This document shows positions 37,311 through 45,763 of a stretch of DNA of 64,000 bases, in pieces. Position numbers and translations under genes: made by a program. The notes below the pieces were generated by a model. The model ran no database searches. It worked only from the letters and a program-made list of their open reading frames with translations, and was not told the origin of the DNA. The stretch is taken from NCBI RefSeq assembly GCF_035653575.1, contig NZ_DASRBQ010000009.1, forward strand, positions 8,511 to 72,510, given 5' to 3'. How positions within the stretch are numbered: the first letter of the stretch is position 1; the number at the start of each line of letters is the position of its first letter. Source of the stretch: Actinocrinis sp035653575 (GTDB taxonomy: Bacteria > Actinomycetota > Actinomycetes > Streptomycetales > Catenulisporaceae).

Positions 37311-38470
37311 CGGGGCACCTCGATCCAGGAGCGGGACCGGGCGGAGCGCAGCACCGCCTCGGTCAGACGGACGGTTCGGGCGGCGTCGCCGAAGGTCGGG
37401 AACAAGGGCCCGGAACCCTGGCCGGCGGCCGCGTCGGCGCGGATCGCGGCGTACACGTCGGCCACGAAGCCCGCGAAGCAGTCGGCGTAACCCATCGGAT
37501 GGCCCGGAGGCAGAACGCTGAGACGAGCCGCCTCGGGGGAGAGCAGAGCGGGATCGCGCAGCAGCCGCGCGTTGCCCGCGCGCGACCCGGCGAACAGCGA
37601 CTCAGGGTTCTCCTGATCGAAGGCGAGGCTGGCCGCGGCCCCGTCGATCTCGAACCACAGCCGGTTCTTGCGGCCGGGGGAGACCTGGGAGACGGTCAGC
37701 GAGCCCGAGGCGCCGCGATCGGTGCGGAAGAGCACTTGGACCGCGTCCTCGGTGGTCACCTCGGTGCCGGGTGCCTCGCCGTGGCCCGCCCCTGCGTCGG
37801 ACCCGGTGAAGGTCTCCCGGCCGGAGCCGTAGCGCACTGGAAGCACGGTCTGCTTCTCGGCGATCAGCTCGCTGATCCGGTGCCCGCTGACCCACTCGAC
37901 CAGGTCGCACCAGTGCGAGCCGATGTCGGCGAACGCCCGCGACGCGCCGCCCTGCTGCGGATCGACCCGCCAGTTGTTGTCGCCCGGCTCGGACAGCCAG
38001 TCCTGTAGGTAGTGGCCGTGGATCAGTCGCACGTCGCCGACGAATCCGCCGTGCACGCGCGCCCGCGCTTCAGCCGCCATCGGGTGATAGCGGTAGACGA
38101 ACGGCACCGCCGCGATGAGGCCGCTGCCATGAGCAAGGGCGACCAGGGCGTCCGCGTCCTCGCTCGCCGTCGCGAGCGGCTTCTCGCAGACCACGTGCTT
38201 ACCCGCGCGCAGCGCTAGCTCGGCGAGCCGGAAGTGCGAGGCGTTCGGTGTGCAGATGTGCACCACGTCCGCCGCGTCCGTCTCCGCCAGCTCCTCGGCC
38301 GAGTCGAAGGACCGCTCGAGGCCGAATCGCTCGGCCGCTGCCTTCCCGCGCTCTGGCGTCGAGGCGCATACGCCCACGACGTGCGCACCGGCGCGCCGGG
38401 CGGCGTCCAGGTGCAGCCGGGCGACCATACCGGCGCCCGCGATCGCCACACGCAGCGGCGCCTCGGTCAT
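37307..38470 (-). CDS. Gfo/Idh/MocA-family oxidoreductase (B)
   Basis: 387 residues from the ATG at 38470, which follows GGAGG at the right distance; an ATG seven codons earlier contains that site and is less likely. Rossmann motif VAIAGAGMVARLHLDAARRAGA, Lys motif VVCEKPLATASEDADA, and a C-terminal beta domain with PQQGGASRAFADIGSHWCDL. First gene of a leftward unit with isomerase B, isomerase A, dehydrogenase A and probably alditol oxidase. Divergent from a ROK regulator 122 bases away, which likely controls it. Confidence 0.9.
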   Translation of the reverse strand: MTEAPLRVAIAGAGMVARLHLDAARRAGAHVVGVCASTPERGKAAAERFGLERSFDSAEELAETDAADVVHICTPNASHFRLAELALRAGKHVVCEKPLATASEDADALVALAHGSGLIAAVPFVYRYHPMAAEARARVHGGFVGDVRLIHGHYLQDWLSEPGDNNWRVDPQQGGASRAFADIGSHWCDLVEWVSGHRISELIAEKQTVLPVRYGSGRETFTGSDAGAGHGEAPGTEVTTEDAVQVLFRTDRGASGSLTVSQVSPGRKNRLWFEIDGAAASLAFDQENPESLFAGSRAGNARLLRDPALLSPEAARLSVLPPGHPMGYADCFAGFVADVYAAIRADAAAGQGSGPLFPTFGDAARTVRLTEAVLRSARSRSWIEVPR

Positions 38471-38517
38471 CGCGACCTCCATTCGGTTCACCGGTACGTT
38501 AAACCCGGCTCTTTAGG

Positions 38518-38545
38518 TTGACAATGGCGTGATTTCCGCTAAGTT
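38518..38545 (+). promoter_or_regulatory. Predicted promoter of the ROK gene
   Basis: TTGACA (38518-38523), 16-bp spacer, TAAGTT (38540-38545), 48 bases before the ATG. AT-rich imperfect dyad around 38499-38523 could be an operator for both divergent genes. Confidence 0.5.
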
Positions 38546-38592
38546 CTGTCATAAATCGACGAGGGTGACAGCGCCCCGGTGTCAGGAGCCTC

Positions 38593-39798
38593 ATGAGCAG
38601 TCTCGGCGGCCGCCATCTCGCCGCGCTCAGCGAACTGGCCTGCCTGGTGGCCGACGGGACTGCGACGCGGCGCAGCCAGCTGGCGCAGGCCACGGGCCTT
38701 TCCAGGGCGGCGGTGGCGCAGCGCGTCGACCTGCTGGTGGCGCGCGGCCTGCTGGTCGAGACCGAGCCTGTCGCCACCGAACGCGGCCGCCCGCCGCTCG
38801 CCCTCCAGCTCGCTCCCGACGCGCTGATCTGCGCCGTCGACCTCGGCGCCACGCACTGCCGGCTCGCACTCAGCACGCTTGGCGGCCTGCCGCTGGTGGA
38901 GAGTGTGCGCGAGATCGACATCAACGAAGGCCCGCAGCACATCCTCACCGGCGTCCGTGAGCTGACCACCGAATTGCTGGCCCAAATCGACCGGCCGCAG
39001 GCGCATCTGCGTGCGTTCTGCATCGGCGTGCCGGGACCCGTCGAGCATGAGACCGGCACGGTCATCCGGCCGCCGATCATGCAGGGCTGGGACGGTTACC
39101 GGATCCCTGACTTCTTCGGCGCGCAGAGCCTCTCCGGCGAGCACTACGACCCAGGTGTCACAGTGCTCGTCGACAACGACGTGAACATGATGGCCTTCGG
39201 CGAGTACAGCCGGCGCCGCGATACCAAGCACCTGCTCTTCATCAAGGTGGGCACCGGGATCGGCTGCGGCATCATCTCCAACGGCACGCTGCATCGCGGC
39301 GCCGCCGGCGCGGCCGGGGACATAGGGCACATCCCGTTGCCAGGGCACGAAGACGTGCTGTGCCACTGCGGCAACACCGGCTGCGTCGAGGCGGTGGCGT
39401 CCGGCGCCGCGATCGCGCGAGCGCTGCGCGAAGCCGGGCTGCCGGCGACCGGGGGACGCGACGTGGTCCGGCTGGTGTCGGAGGGCAATCCGGTCGCGCG
39501 CCGCCGGGTCCGGCTGGCCGGTCAGCAGATCGGCGAGGTGCTGGCCTCCCTGGTCAGCTTCCACAACCCGGACGCGATCGTGATCGGTGGCAGCATCGCG
39601 CAACTGCACGAGGATCTGCTCGCCGACATCCGTGGCGTCGTCTATCGCAGGGCGCTGCCGCTCGCGACGCGCACTCTGGCCATCGAGACCTCGTCGCTTG
39701 GCGAGCGCGCGGGAGTGGAGGGCGCGGCGCGGATGGCCGCGAGGCATCTGCTCTCGCCCGAGGGTATCGAGAGGCTGCTGGTGCAGCCGGTTCGCTGA
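38593..39798 (+). CDS. ROK-family transcriptional regulator / sugar kinase-like
   Basis: 401 residues. Winged HTH in the first 65 residues (RRSQLAQATGLSRAAVAQRVDLLVARGLL), then a ROK domain: DLGATHCRLAL phosphate loop, VDNDVNMMAFGEY with a kinase-type Asp, HIPLPGHEDVLCHCGNTGCVEAVAS with the His/Cys zinc site intact. Both DNA binding and sugar binding are therefore likely; NagC/XylR-type ROK proteins are sugar-responsive repressors, and kinase activity cannot be excluded. Divergent from the dehydrogenase/isomerase unit and probably its regulator. The effector would be a sugar handled by that pathway. Confidence 0.9.
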   Translation: MSSLGGRHLAALSELACLVADGTATRRSQLAQATGLSRAAVAQRVDLLVARGLLVETEPVATERGRPPLALQLAPDALICAVDLGATHCRLALSTLGGLPLVESVREIDINEGPQHILTGVRELTTELLAQIDRPQAHLRAFCIGVPGPVEHETGTVIRPPIMQGWDGYRIPDFFGAQSLSGEHYDPGVTVLVDNDVNMMAFGEYSRRRDTKHLLFIKVGTGIGCGIISNGTLHRGAAGAAGDIGHIPLPGHEDVLCHCGNTGCVEAVASGAAIARALREAGLPATGGRDVVRLVSEGNPVARRRVRLAGQQIGEVLASLVSFHNPDAIVIGGSIAQLHEDLLADIRGVVYRRALPLATRTLAIETSSLGERAGVEGAARMAARHLLSPEGIERLLVQPVR

Positions 39799-39835
39799 GT
39801 GCTGATTCGTGACGCGGCCGGCAGGTCGGCGGCGG

Positions 39836-40726
39836 TCAGTAGCTGCGGTAGTAGATCAGCTGCCCGCCCTCGCCTTGAGCCGCGCCCTCACCGGGAAGGA
39901 ACAGGCTCACCGCCAGCGCGCGTCGGCCGTCCGGCGCGGTAAGAGCCGTGACGTGGGGATTGGCGAACGCGGTGCTGCCTCGGTCCGTACGGATGCTCGT
40001 CGGATGCGCTTCACGGGATTCGTAGTCGTAGATGTACGTTCGCCAGGACCCGAAGTCGCCCTTGATGTGCTGGGCCTCGACCAGTGCGTATGAGCGCTCG
40101 AAGAAGGTCACCGGGTCGCGCCCGCCGATGTTGCCACCGACTTGGAAACGCAGTAGCGCCTCGTCGAATCCGGGTTCTGGTGTGGCTTTCCAGCGCTTGA
40201 AGTCGGTGAGCGTGGCGCTCAGCTGGCGGTCTACGTCGCACTTCCACCAATAGTGGCCGCCGAGTGTGATGACGGAGTGGTCGATATCAGGGTTCAGCTG
40301 TACCGAGTAGATGTTGGGCGTGCCCTCGGCGCAGCGCGAGAGCGAGCGCTTGGCGTCGAACGCGCGCAGCGCCCTGCCGTCGAAAAGCGTGTCCCGGTCG
40401 GTGAAGTAGCGCAGCGCGATGTGGTTCTTCGGTTCCTGTTCCCATGCGAGCAGGTAGCCGCCGCCGGGCACGGTCGCGATCGTCGGCTGCGAGCCGCGTG
40501 GGCCGAAGTCGCGGACGTGGTGCCAGTCGACCAAGTCGGCGGAGGTCGCGAGGCCGACATGAAAGCAGCCGTCGGCCAGTGTGCTGTGATAGACCGCGAG
40601 ATAGCGGCCGCCGTCCTCGATGATCTTCGCGCAGTGCATCTCGCGCCCCGCGTCGTCCGTGACCGCGTATCGGCGCGCGTCGGCCGACGTCACCTCTTCG
40701 ATCAGTGAGCGCAGCAAGTCGAGCAC
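39836..40726 (-). CDS. Beta-propeller protein, glycoside-hydrolase-43-like
   Basis: 296 residues from a GTG preceded by AGGATGG. Strand-rich sequence with repeated blade-like segments (RYLAVYHSTLADGCFHVGLATSADLVDWHHV, GGGYLLAWEQEPKNHIALRYFTD), resembling five-bladed GH43/GH32/GH117-type enzymes, although I cannot place the three catalytic acids with certainty. No signal peptide is visible, so it would be cytoplasmic. It lies 38 bases from the convergent ROK gene, so a role in the same carbohydrate pathway is plausible. The call is by fold only. Confidence 0.55.
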   Translation of the reverse strand: MLDLLRSLIEEVTSADARRYAVTDDAGREMHCAKIIEDGGRYLAVYHSTLADGCFHVGLATSADLVDWHHVRDFGPRGSQPTIATVPGGGYLLAWEQEPKNHIALRYFTDRDTLFDGRALRAFDAKRSLSRCAEGTPNIYSVQLNPDIDHSVITLGGHYWWKCDVDRQLSATLTDFKRWKATPEPGFDEALLRFQVGGNIGGRDPVTFFERSYALVEAQHIKGDFGSWRTYIYDYESREAHPTSIRTDRGSTAFANPHVTALTAPDGRRALAVSLFLPGEGAAQGEGGQLIYYRSY

Positions 40727-40779
40727 TCATCCATCCTGCGGTATCGCAGGGTTTCGTGCCGCGCGGCTGAGGCGCGGCG

Positions 40780-40802
40780 GCGGCTCCTCGTCCCGGAGCC
40801 GC
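40780..40802 (-). terminator. Hairpin after the universal stress protein gene
   Basis: GCGGCTCC/GGAGCCGC arms (40780-40787, 40795-40802) with a seven-base loop immediately after the stop at 40804. Confidence 0.6.
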
Positions 40803-40803
40803 G

Positions 40804-41328
40804 TCAGTGCGCGATGAGCACTGAGCAGAACGCGTGCCGCGCCACATGCTCCGCGGTCGAGCCGAGGACGCGGTTGTGCAGCTCGGGGTGGCGGCTGTGT
40901 CCGATCACCAGCAGATCGGCGTGTGCGGCCCGGGCGGCGATGAGTATCTGGCCGGCTGGATGCCCGACGCGCAGCTCGGACGCGATCTCTACACCGTGCT
41001 GCCGCGCGTAGTCCGTGGCCGTGCGGATCCAGTCTTCGGCGTGCTGCACGGTGCGGGCGCGGGTCGAGGCGGAGCCCGTAGCGCTGCCGTTCGTGTCGTC
41101 GTCGCCGGATTGGCCCGACAGGTCGATGCGCCGCGGCCCTCCCGACGCGGCTGGGGCGAACGCGGTCACGTGCTCCGGCAACTCGTCGATCGCGATGACG
41201 GTCAGCTGCGCCTTCGGCAGCACGCCGGCCAGAGCGACGGCGCGGGACAGCGCGGCCCGGGCGCCCGCCGAGTCGTCGTACGCCACCGCGATCCGGGCGA
41301 AGCGGCTAGCACCCGCCGCCGCGCTCAT
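40804..41328 (-). CDS. Universal stress protein (UspA family)
   Basis: 174 residues, single USP domain. N-terminal strand RIAVAYDDSAGARAAL, and the ATP-binding closing motif VIGHSRHPELHNRVLGSTAEHVARHA, with G-x2-G-x9-GS spacing adapted (GHSRH...LGST). A Ser/Thr/Asp-rich insert lies around 68-92. USP proteins help survival under stress such as starvation; partners are unknown. The ATG overlaps the stop of the small repeat-built ORF upstream by four bases, so the two may be translated together. Confidence 0.9.
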   Translation of the reverse strand: MSAAAGASRFARIAVAYDDSAGARAALSRAVALAGVLPKAQLTVIAIDELPEHVTAFAPAASGGPRRIDLSGQSGDDDTNGSATGSASTRARTVQHAEDWIRTATDYARQHGVEIASELRVGHPAGQILIAARAAHADLLVIGHSRHPELHNRVLGSTAEHVARHAFCSVLIAH

Positions 41329-41531
41329 GGCGCCGGTCTCAGGACGGCGCGGCTCATGGCGGCCGGGCTCACGGTGGCCGAGCTCATGGCGTCGAGGTCG
41401 GGGTCGGGGGCGGCCCGGCGTTCACGGCCCCGCCTCATGGCGGCCGGGTTCACGATGGCCGAGCTCATGGCGTCGGTGTCGGGTTCGGGGTCGGGGTCGG
41501 GGGCGGCTCGGTGTTCACGGCCCCGCCTCAC
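41325..41531 (-). CDS. Small repeat-built ORF between DUF1876 and USP genes
   Basis: 68 residues from a GTG. The protein consists of two imperfect repeats (RRGRE.RAAPDPD...DAMSSA..NPAAM) and has no recognised family. Its GTG overlaps the DUF1876 stop by four bases and its stop overlaps the USP start by four bases, so it fills the space with perfect coupling on both sides. That favours real translation, but the repeat origin and unusual composition mean it could also be a spacer expanded by slippage that stayed open. No ribosome site of its own is evident. Confidence 0.4.
   Translation of the reverse strand: MRRGREHRAAPDPDPEPDTDAMSSAIVNPAAMRRGRERRAAPDPDLDAMSSATVSPAAMSRAVLRPAP
41353..41526. 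repeat. Tandem duplication, 81- and 93-bp units
   Basis: Unit 1 is 41353-41433; unit 2 is 41434-41526 and carries 12 extra bases in a GGGTCG-type run. Both begin CTCATGGCGGCCGGG and end TTCACGGCCCCGC. Both unit lengths are multiples of three, which keeps the small ORF open. Confidence 0.85.
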
Positions 41532-41797
41532 AGCGCCGGGTGCGCCGGGACGTGCGTGGCCGACTCGATGTGCGCACTCGCCCGGGCCAGCAGTTGCCGG
41601 GCCAGGTCGTTGAGCGCACGGGCGGCCGCCAGCTCCTCGCCCACCTGCGTCTGGACCGGATCGTTCGGGTGCTTGCTGGCGTGACCATGCGCGCGCAGCT
41701 CGGTGCCGTCCGGGAGCTTGAGCAGCGCGGTCGCCCGAGTCTTCGGCCCGGCCTCGCGGAAGGTCACCTCGCTATGCCAGCCGACGATAGTCTGCAT
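41528..41797 (-). CDS. DUF1876 (dsRBD-like) protein
   Basis: 89 residues; the ATG at 41797 preceded by AGGTGAGG gives the standard family N terminus MQTIVGWHSEVTF, so a longer frame with 25 extra residues is rejected. Marks of the family: RATALLKLPDGTELRAHGHASKHPNDP, VGEELAAARALNDLARQLL, ending in ATHVPAHP. DUF1876 proteins have a dsRBD-like fold and are common and conserved in actinomycetes, with unknown function. It heads a leftward chain with the repeat ORF and the stress protein. Confidence 0.9.
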   Translation of the reverse strand: MQTIVGWHSEVTFREAGPKTRATALLKLPDGTELRAHGHASKHPNDPVQTQVGEELAAARALNDLARQLLARASAHIESATHVPAHPAL

Positions 41798-41937
41798 CGT
41801 CGCCTCACCTGCCTTCTGCGGTTCCAGTCCAGCGTGCACCCGTCCGCGCGGTAACACCAGGGTCCGGAGCACTGGTGCGTGTCTGACGGGAAAGGATGCG
41901 CTCGGCAGCCAACGCGTTAGGGCCGTAGCGTCGGAGC

Positions 41938-42375
41938 ATGAGACTCTCCGCCGAACATGCGCGTGAACGGTTCGCCGGCAGCCCGGTCGCAGTGCTCGGA
42001 ACGTCCGGCGCGAACGGCGCTTCGCACCTCGTCCCGGTTACCTACCTGGTCTCGGGCGACAAAGTGTTCATTGCCGTGGACGGCAAGCCGAAGCGTACGC
42101 AAAACCTCAAGAGGCTGCGGAACATCGCCGAGAACCCGCAAGTCTGCCTGCTGGCGCAACGCTATGACGACGACTGGACGCGGCTGTGGTGGGCCCGCGC
42201 CGACGGCACGGCGCGCATCATCGAACCCGACGATGTGCCGTTCGGCGTGCTCGGCGCATTGACTGAGCGCTATCCCTGGTACCGCACGAACCCGCCGGAC
42301 GGCCCGGTCATCGAGGTCACGGTGCACACGTGGTCCGGTTGGGCGTTCGCCGAAGGACCGCCCGCGCTGATGTAG
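41938..42375 (+). CDS. PPOX-class F420-dependent oxidoreductase
   Basis: 145 residues, split-barrel flavin/F420-binding fold (TIGR03668-type). Visible segments: RFAGSPVAVLGTSGANGASHLVPVTY, KPKRTQNLKRLRNIAENPQVCLLAQRYDDDWTRLWWARADG, and ERYPWYR. These enzymes use deazaflavin F420 to reduce small molecules; the substrate is unknown. A TAGCGT box ends six bases before the ATG, which suggests a leaderless transcript starting at the ATG itself. Next gene is the Nei-type glycosylase in the same direction. Confidence 0.87.
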   Translation: MRLSAEHARERFAGSPVAVLGTSGANGASHLVPVTYLVSGDKVFIAVDGKPKRTQNLKRLRNIAENPQVCLLAQRYDDDWTRLWWARADGTARIIEPDDVPFGVLGALTERYPWYRTNPPDGPVIEVTVHTWSGWAFAEGPPALM

Positions 42376-42445
42376 TCGCAGGGACCGTGTACCGCACGAA
42401 CTGCTCGGCAGGTGCACGGCGCCCGGCGAGCGGCATCATGGTGCT

Positions 42446-43249
42446 GTGCCCGAAGGCGACACGATCTGGCTTGCCGCACACCGGCTGCGCGAGGCGCTGG
42501 CCGGCCAGGTGCTGGTGAAATCCGACCTGCGTGTGCCCCGGCTCGCCACGACCGACCTGCGCGGCCACCGGATCGACGAGGTGGTCGCGCGCGGCAAGCA
42601 TCTGCTTTTCCGCATCGACAACGGCCTCACCCTGCACTCCCACCTGCGGATGGACGGCGCGTGGCAGATCTACCGGACCGGCGAGCGCTGGCGCGGCGGC
42701 CCCACGCACCAGATCCGCGCCGTGTTGGCCGCGCCCGACCGGACCGCGGTCGGCTACCGGCTGCCGGTGCTCGACCTGGTGCCGACCGCGCGTGAGGACA
42801 CGGTGGTCGGTCACCTCGGCCCGGACCTGCTCGGACCGGACTGGGATCGCGAGGAGGCCGTGCGCAGGCTGCTCGCGGCCCCGGATCGGCCGATCGGCGA
42901 GGCGCTGCTCGACCAGCGCAACCTCGCCGGGATCGGCAACGTGTACAAGTCCGAGCTGTGTTTCCTGCGCGGCGTGACGCCCTGGACGCCGACAGCCGAT
43001 GTCGCGGACCTCGGACGCATGGTCGACCTGGCGCAGCGGCTGCTCGACGCGAATAAGGCGCGCCACGGGCACATCACCACCGGTGACACCAGACGCGGTT
43101 GCACACATTGGGTGTACGGCCGCGACCATCAGCCGTGCCTACGCTGCGGTACCGCCATCCGGTTCGCGGAGCAGGGGCTGGCGGGGGAGGCGCGTGTCAC
43201 CTACTGGTGCCCGGCCTGCCAGAAGGGCCCGGGACCGGACGGCGGCTGA
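42446..43249 (+). CDS. nei: Fpg/Nei-family DNA glycosylase (endonuclease VIII-like)
   Basis: 267 residues from a GTG. After the initiator come the catalytic Pro2 and Glu3 (PEGDTI). HSHLRMDGAW carries the Lys/Met-loop area, GIGNVYKSE the H2TH region, and the C terminus has a four-Cys zinc finger (CLRCG ... CPAC). PEGDT rather than PELPE points to the Nei branch, as in mycobacterial Nei2. It removes oxidised pyrimidines and cuts the strand at the resulting site (beta/delta elimination), starting base-excision repair. A stand-alone repair gene in the rightward pair with the F420 enzyme. Confidence 0.93.
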   Translation: MPEGDTIWLAAHRLREALAGQVLVKSDLRVPRLATTDLRGHRIDEVVARGKHLLFRIDNGLTLHSHLRMDGAWQIYRTGERWRGGPTHQIRAVLAAPDRTAVGYRLPVLDLVPTAREDTVVGHLGPDLLGPDWDREEAVRRLLAAPDRPIGEALLDQRNLAGIGNVYKSELCFLRGVTPWTPTADVADLGRMVDLAQRLLDANKARHGHITTGDTRRGCTHWVYGRDHQPCLRCGTAIRFAEQGLAGEARVTYWCPACQKGPGPDGG

Positions 43250-43259
43250 CCGTCTGGGC

Positions 43260-43685
43260 CTAGTGCGCGACATCGCTGACGCCGAAGATCCGCTCGATCT
43301 TCAGCCGGCACAGCATCTCGCCCGGAACGGCATTGCGCCGCCCGTACTCCTCGGCGCGCTCAGCCGGCACGTAACGCGCCGCCAGCCGCGTCGTCCAGGC
43401 CACCAAGTCCTTCGCGGCCGCATCCATCGAAACCGCGCCGCGCACGACCACGAAGTGGTACGGGTACTCATCGACGTCCACGGTCAGCGCAGCGCGCGGA
43501 TTGGCCCGCAGATGGCGACCCTTCACCGTGCCCTCGTGGGTCGTGAAGACCAGTTCGTCGCCATCCAGCACGAACCAGATCGGCGCGACATGCGGCGCGC
43601 CGACGGCCGAGGCGGTCGCGAGCTTGCCGGTGCGGGTGCCGGTGGTCAGAAAGTCGAGCGCCTGCTCTCTCGTCATCTTCGCCAT
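43260..43685 (-). CDS. PPOX-class F420-dependent oxidoreductase (second type)
   Basis: 141 residues. Split-barrel fold with MTREQALDFLTTGTRTGKLATASAVGAPHVAPIWFVLDGDELVF, TVKGRHLRANPRAALTVDVDEYPYHFVVVRG, and the closing RIFGVSDV. Typical of the pyridoxamine-oxidase-like F420 family; it is not closely similar to the one at 41938. Substrate unknown. It converges on the glycosylase with ten bases between stops, and is downstream of the MarR gene on the same strand. Confidence 0.88.
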   Translation of the reverse strand: MAKMTREQALDFLTTGTRTGKLATASAVGAPHVAPIWFVLDGDELVFTTHEGTVKGRHLRANPRAALTVDVDEYPYHFVVVRGAVSMDAAAKDLVAWTTRLAARYVPAERAEEYGRRNAVPGEMLCRLKIERIFGVSDVAH

Positions 43686-43711
43686 GGCCCAAGCCTTGCC
43701 GATCCTCGCCC

Positions 43712-44221
43712 TTACCGCAGCTCGTCTTTCCCGCCGTGTCCGTCCCCGTCGTCCCCGCCACCCGGGTCCGACACCACGTTGACCTCGGCGTCCGCGAGCC
43801 GGTCCATGATGCCGGCCGCGATCCGCAGCACCTGCCGCTCGGTCTCGCTCAGCTCGCCGAGCGCGGCGGCCAGCCAGGCGTCCCGCTCGGCCATGTCGTC
43901 CGCCAGCGCGCGCAGTCCGGTCGCGGTCAGTTCGAGCACCGACTGGCGGCGGTCCCGCGGGCTGCTCGTGCGCGCGATCAGCCCGGCCCGCTCCAGTTCC
44001 GCGAACACGCGGGTGAGCGATTGCGGCCGCTGATGCTCGACCGCGGCGATCCGGCCCGCCGTGGTGGGCCCGTTGCGGTACAGGTGGCTGAGCACGGCCA
44101 GCTTGTTGGTGCTCAGCGCGTCCGCCGAACGCTCGGTGCGCAGCCGCCGGGTCAGCCGGTTCGCTGCACGCCGGACCTCCGAGGCGGTGCCAAGCAGGGA
44201 GTCCGCATTCGCGCTCGCCAT
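43712..44221 (-). CDS. MarR-family regulator
   Basis: 169 residues. Winged HTH: KLAVLSHLYRNGPTTAGRIAAVEHQRPQSLTRVFAELERAGLIARTSSPRDRRQSVLELTATG, with the DRR wing motif. MarR proteins are ligand-released repressors. It is divergent from the FUSC-like exporter with 66 bases between starts, a layout that strongly suggests control of it. The AT-rich intergenic stretch (about 44221-44250) with two GATAG repeats on the minus strand may hold the operator. The ATG follows directly on AT-rich sequence with no ribosome site, so the transcript may be leaderless. Confidence 0.9.
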   Translation of the reverse strand: MASANADSLLGTASEVRRAANRLTRRLRTERSADALSTNKLAVLSHLYRNGPTTAGRIAAVEHQRPQSLTRVFAELERAGLIARTSSPRDRRQSVLELTATGLRALADDMAERDAWLAAALGELSETERQVLRIAAGIMDRLADAEVNVVSDPGGGDDGDGHGGKDELR

Positions 44222-44287
44222 ATTACTAAGCTATCACGTACTATCGCAGGACAGTTTGCAGCTGCTCTTCCAGCGAGGGGGCGCGCG

Positions 44288-45763
44288 TTGAGCGGAAAGT
44301 CGTACGCAGTCGCTCACGATCCCGAGCTGCGCGCCGCGATCGTCGCGACCGCCGCCGTCCTGCTGAGCTTCGGCTTCGGCCTGCTGCTGGAGAACGCCGC
44401 GCAGCTGAACGTGGACGCGCCGCTGATCGCTGTCGTGCTCGCGCTGACCCTGGCGCGGACACAGCGCGGCGCCGATCTGCGCGGGCGGTTGACCGGCCTG
44501 ATCGTGCTGCCGCTGGTCGCGGTCGCGGCAAGCGAGATCGGCAGCCTGATGCTGCATCACCCCAACTACGGCGACACGCTCTTCGCGCTTGCCGTCAGCC
44601 TGTCGATCTGGCTGCGCAAATTCGGCTCACGCGCTGCAAAGGCAGGGACGATCCTCGCGTTGCCTTTCGTCGCCATCCTGGTCACTCCAGTGCCGATGCC
44701 GCCGGGCCACGGCGCCACCGGCTGGTCAGCGGTCATCGCCCTCATCGCCTTCGTCTGCGTCTCCGTCACCCAGCTCGCCGCGCACCGTCTCGGCTTTCTG
44801 CGTGAGCCTGCTCGCACCCAGCCGGCGTCGCAGCAGTCGGCGGCCGGCCGCGACAGCACGCGGCGCGATCAGCGCAAGCGGGTCATCCCCAGCACCCGCA
44901 TGGCCGCGCAGATGGGTCTGGTGCTCGGCGCGGCCTTCGTCATCGGCCGCTTGGGGTTCACACCGCATTGGACCTGGACGGTCATCACCGCCTTCGTCGT
45001 GTGTAGCGCGAACCGCGGTCGCGGCGACGTGGCGTACAAGAGCCTGCTGCGCCTTGCCGGCGCCGCTGGGGGCACGATCGTCGCGACCGTGTTGGCCAGC
45101 CTCTTCGGCCCGCACGACAACCGTTCGATCGTGCTGATCTTCGTGGTGCTCGCGATCGCCAACTGGCTGCGCTCATTCAGCTACGCCTACTGGGCCGGCT
45201 GTGTCACCTCGGTGCTCGCGCTGCTGCAGGGGTACTTCGGCGAGGTCCGCCTCAGTCTGCTTGGCACCCGGCTGGAGGAGATTCTGGCCGGGGCGGCGAT
45301 CGCGATCGCCGTGTCCTGGTTCGTGCTGCCGGTCCGGACGACGGACGTCGTGCGACGGCGCGTCGCCGATGCCCTGATCACGTTGGGGGAATTGCTTACC
45401 GCGCTGCGCGAAGATCCGTCAGCCCTCGAAGCACTCGCCGTGCGCTTCGCCGGAAATCTGGATCAGGTCCAGCAGGTCGCCACACCGCCCCGGGCGTATC
45501 GCGCGGCAGCGCGGCATGTTCGCATCATGCAGCGTGGACGATTCGTCCAGCTTGCCGACGCAATCGATGCGGTACAGCGTTGTGCCGAACCGGTGCGACT
45601 CCTCGTTCAGAACACTGCGGTACCCCGCGACGCCGGGCCAGCGCGCGAGACGAAGAGCTTGGTCGAGGAGATCCGGCGTAACGTCGCGACGGCACGAGAG
45701 GTGCTCGCGACGTACCGCGTGCCCGCGCCTCGCGCCGAACCCGCGGCGGTTTCAGCCCGCTGA
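44288..45763 (+). CDS. FUSC-like membrane exporter
   Basis: 491 residues from a TTG preceded by GAGGGGG; the frame is open further upstream but overlaps the divergent MarR gene. Two sets of membrane helices (about 15-175 and 210-355) joined by a basic linker, a cytoplasmic helical C-terminal part, and the repeated-half layout of FUSC/aromatic-acid-exporter proteins. Such proteins remove aromatic acids or toxic small molecules. Control by the divergent MarR protein would fit. Its 3' end overlaps the convergent cation-efflux gene by 12 bases. Confidence 0.82.
   Translation: MSGKSYAVAHDPELRAAIVATAAVLLSFGFGLLLENAAQLNVDAPLIAVVLALTLARTQRGADLRGRLTGLIVLPLVAVAASEIGSLMLHHPNYGDTLFALAVSLSIWLRKFGSRAAKAGTILALPFVAILVTPVPMPPGHGATGWSAVIALIAFVCVSVTQLAAHRLGFLREPARTQPASQQSAAGRDSTRRDQRKRVIPSTRMAAQMGLVLGAAFVIGRLGFTPHWTWTVITAFVVCSANRGRGDVAYKSLLRLAGAAGGTIVATVLASLFGPHDNRSIVLIFVVLAIANWLRSFSYAYWAGCVTSVLALLQGYFGEVRLSLLGTRLEEILAGAAIAIAVSWFVLPVRTTDVVRRRVADALITLGELLTALREDPSALEALAVRFAGNLDQVQQVATPPRAYRAAARHVRIMQRGRFVQLADAIDAVQRCAEPVRLLVQNTAVPRDAGPARETKSLVEEIRRNVATAREVLATYRVPAPRAEPAAVSAR

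Noticed and set aside
42279..42401. 13-bp direct repeat GTACCGCACGAAC at 42279 and 42389
   Set aside because: One copy is coding and the other is intergenic; no further copies or symmetric design, so probably chance.
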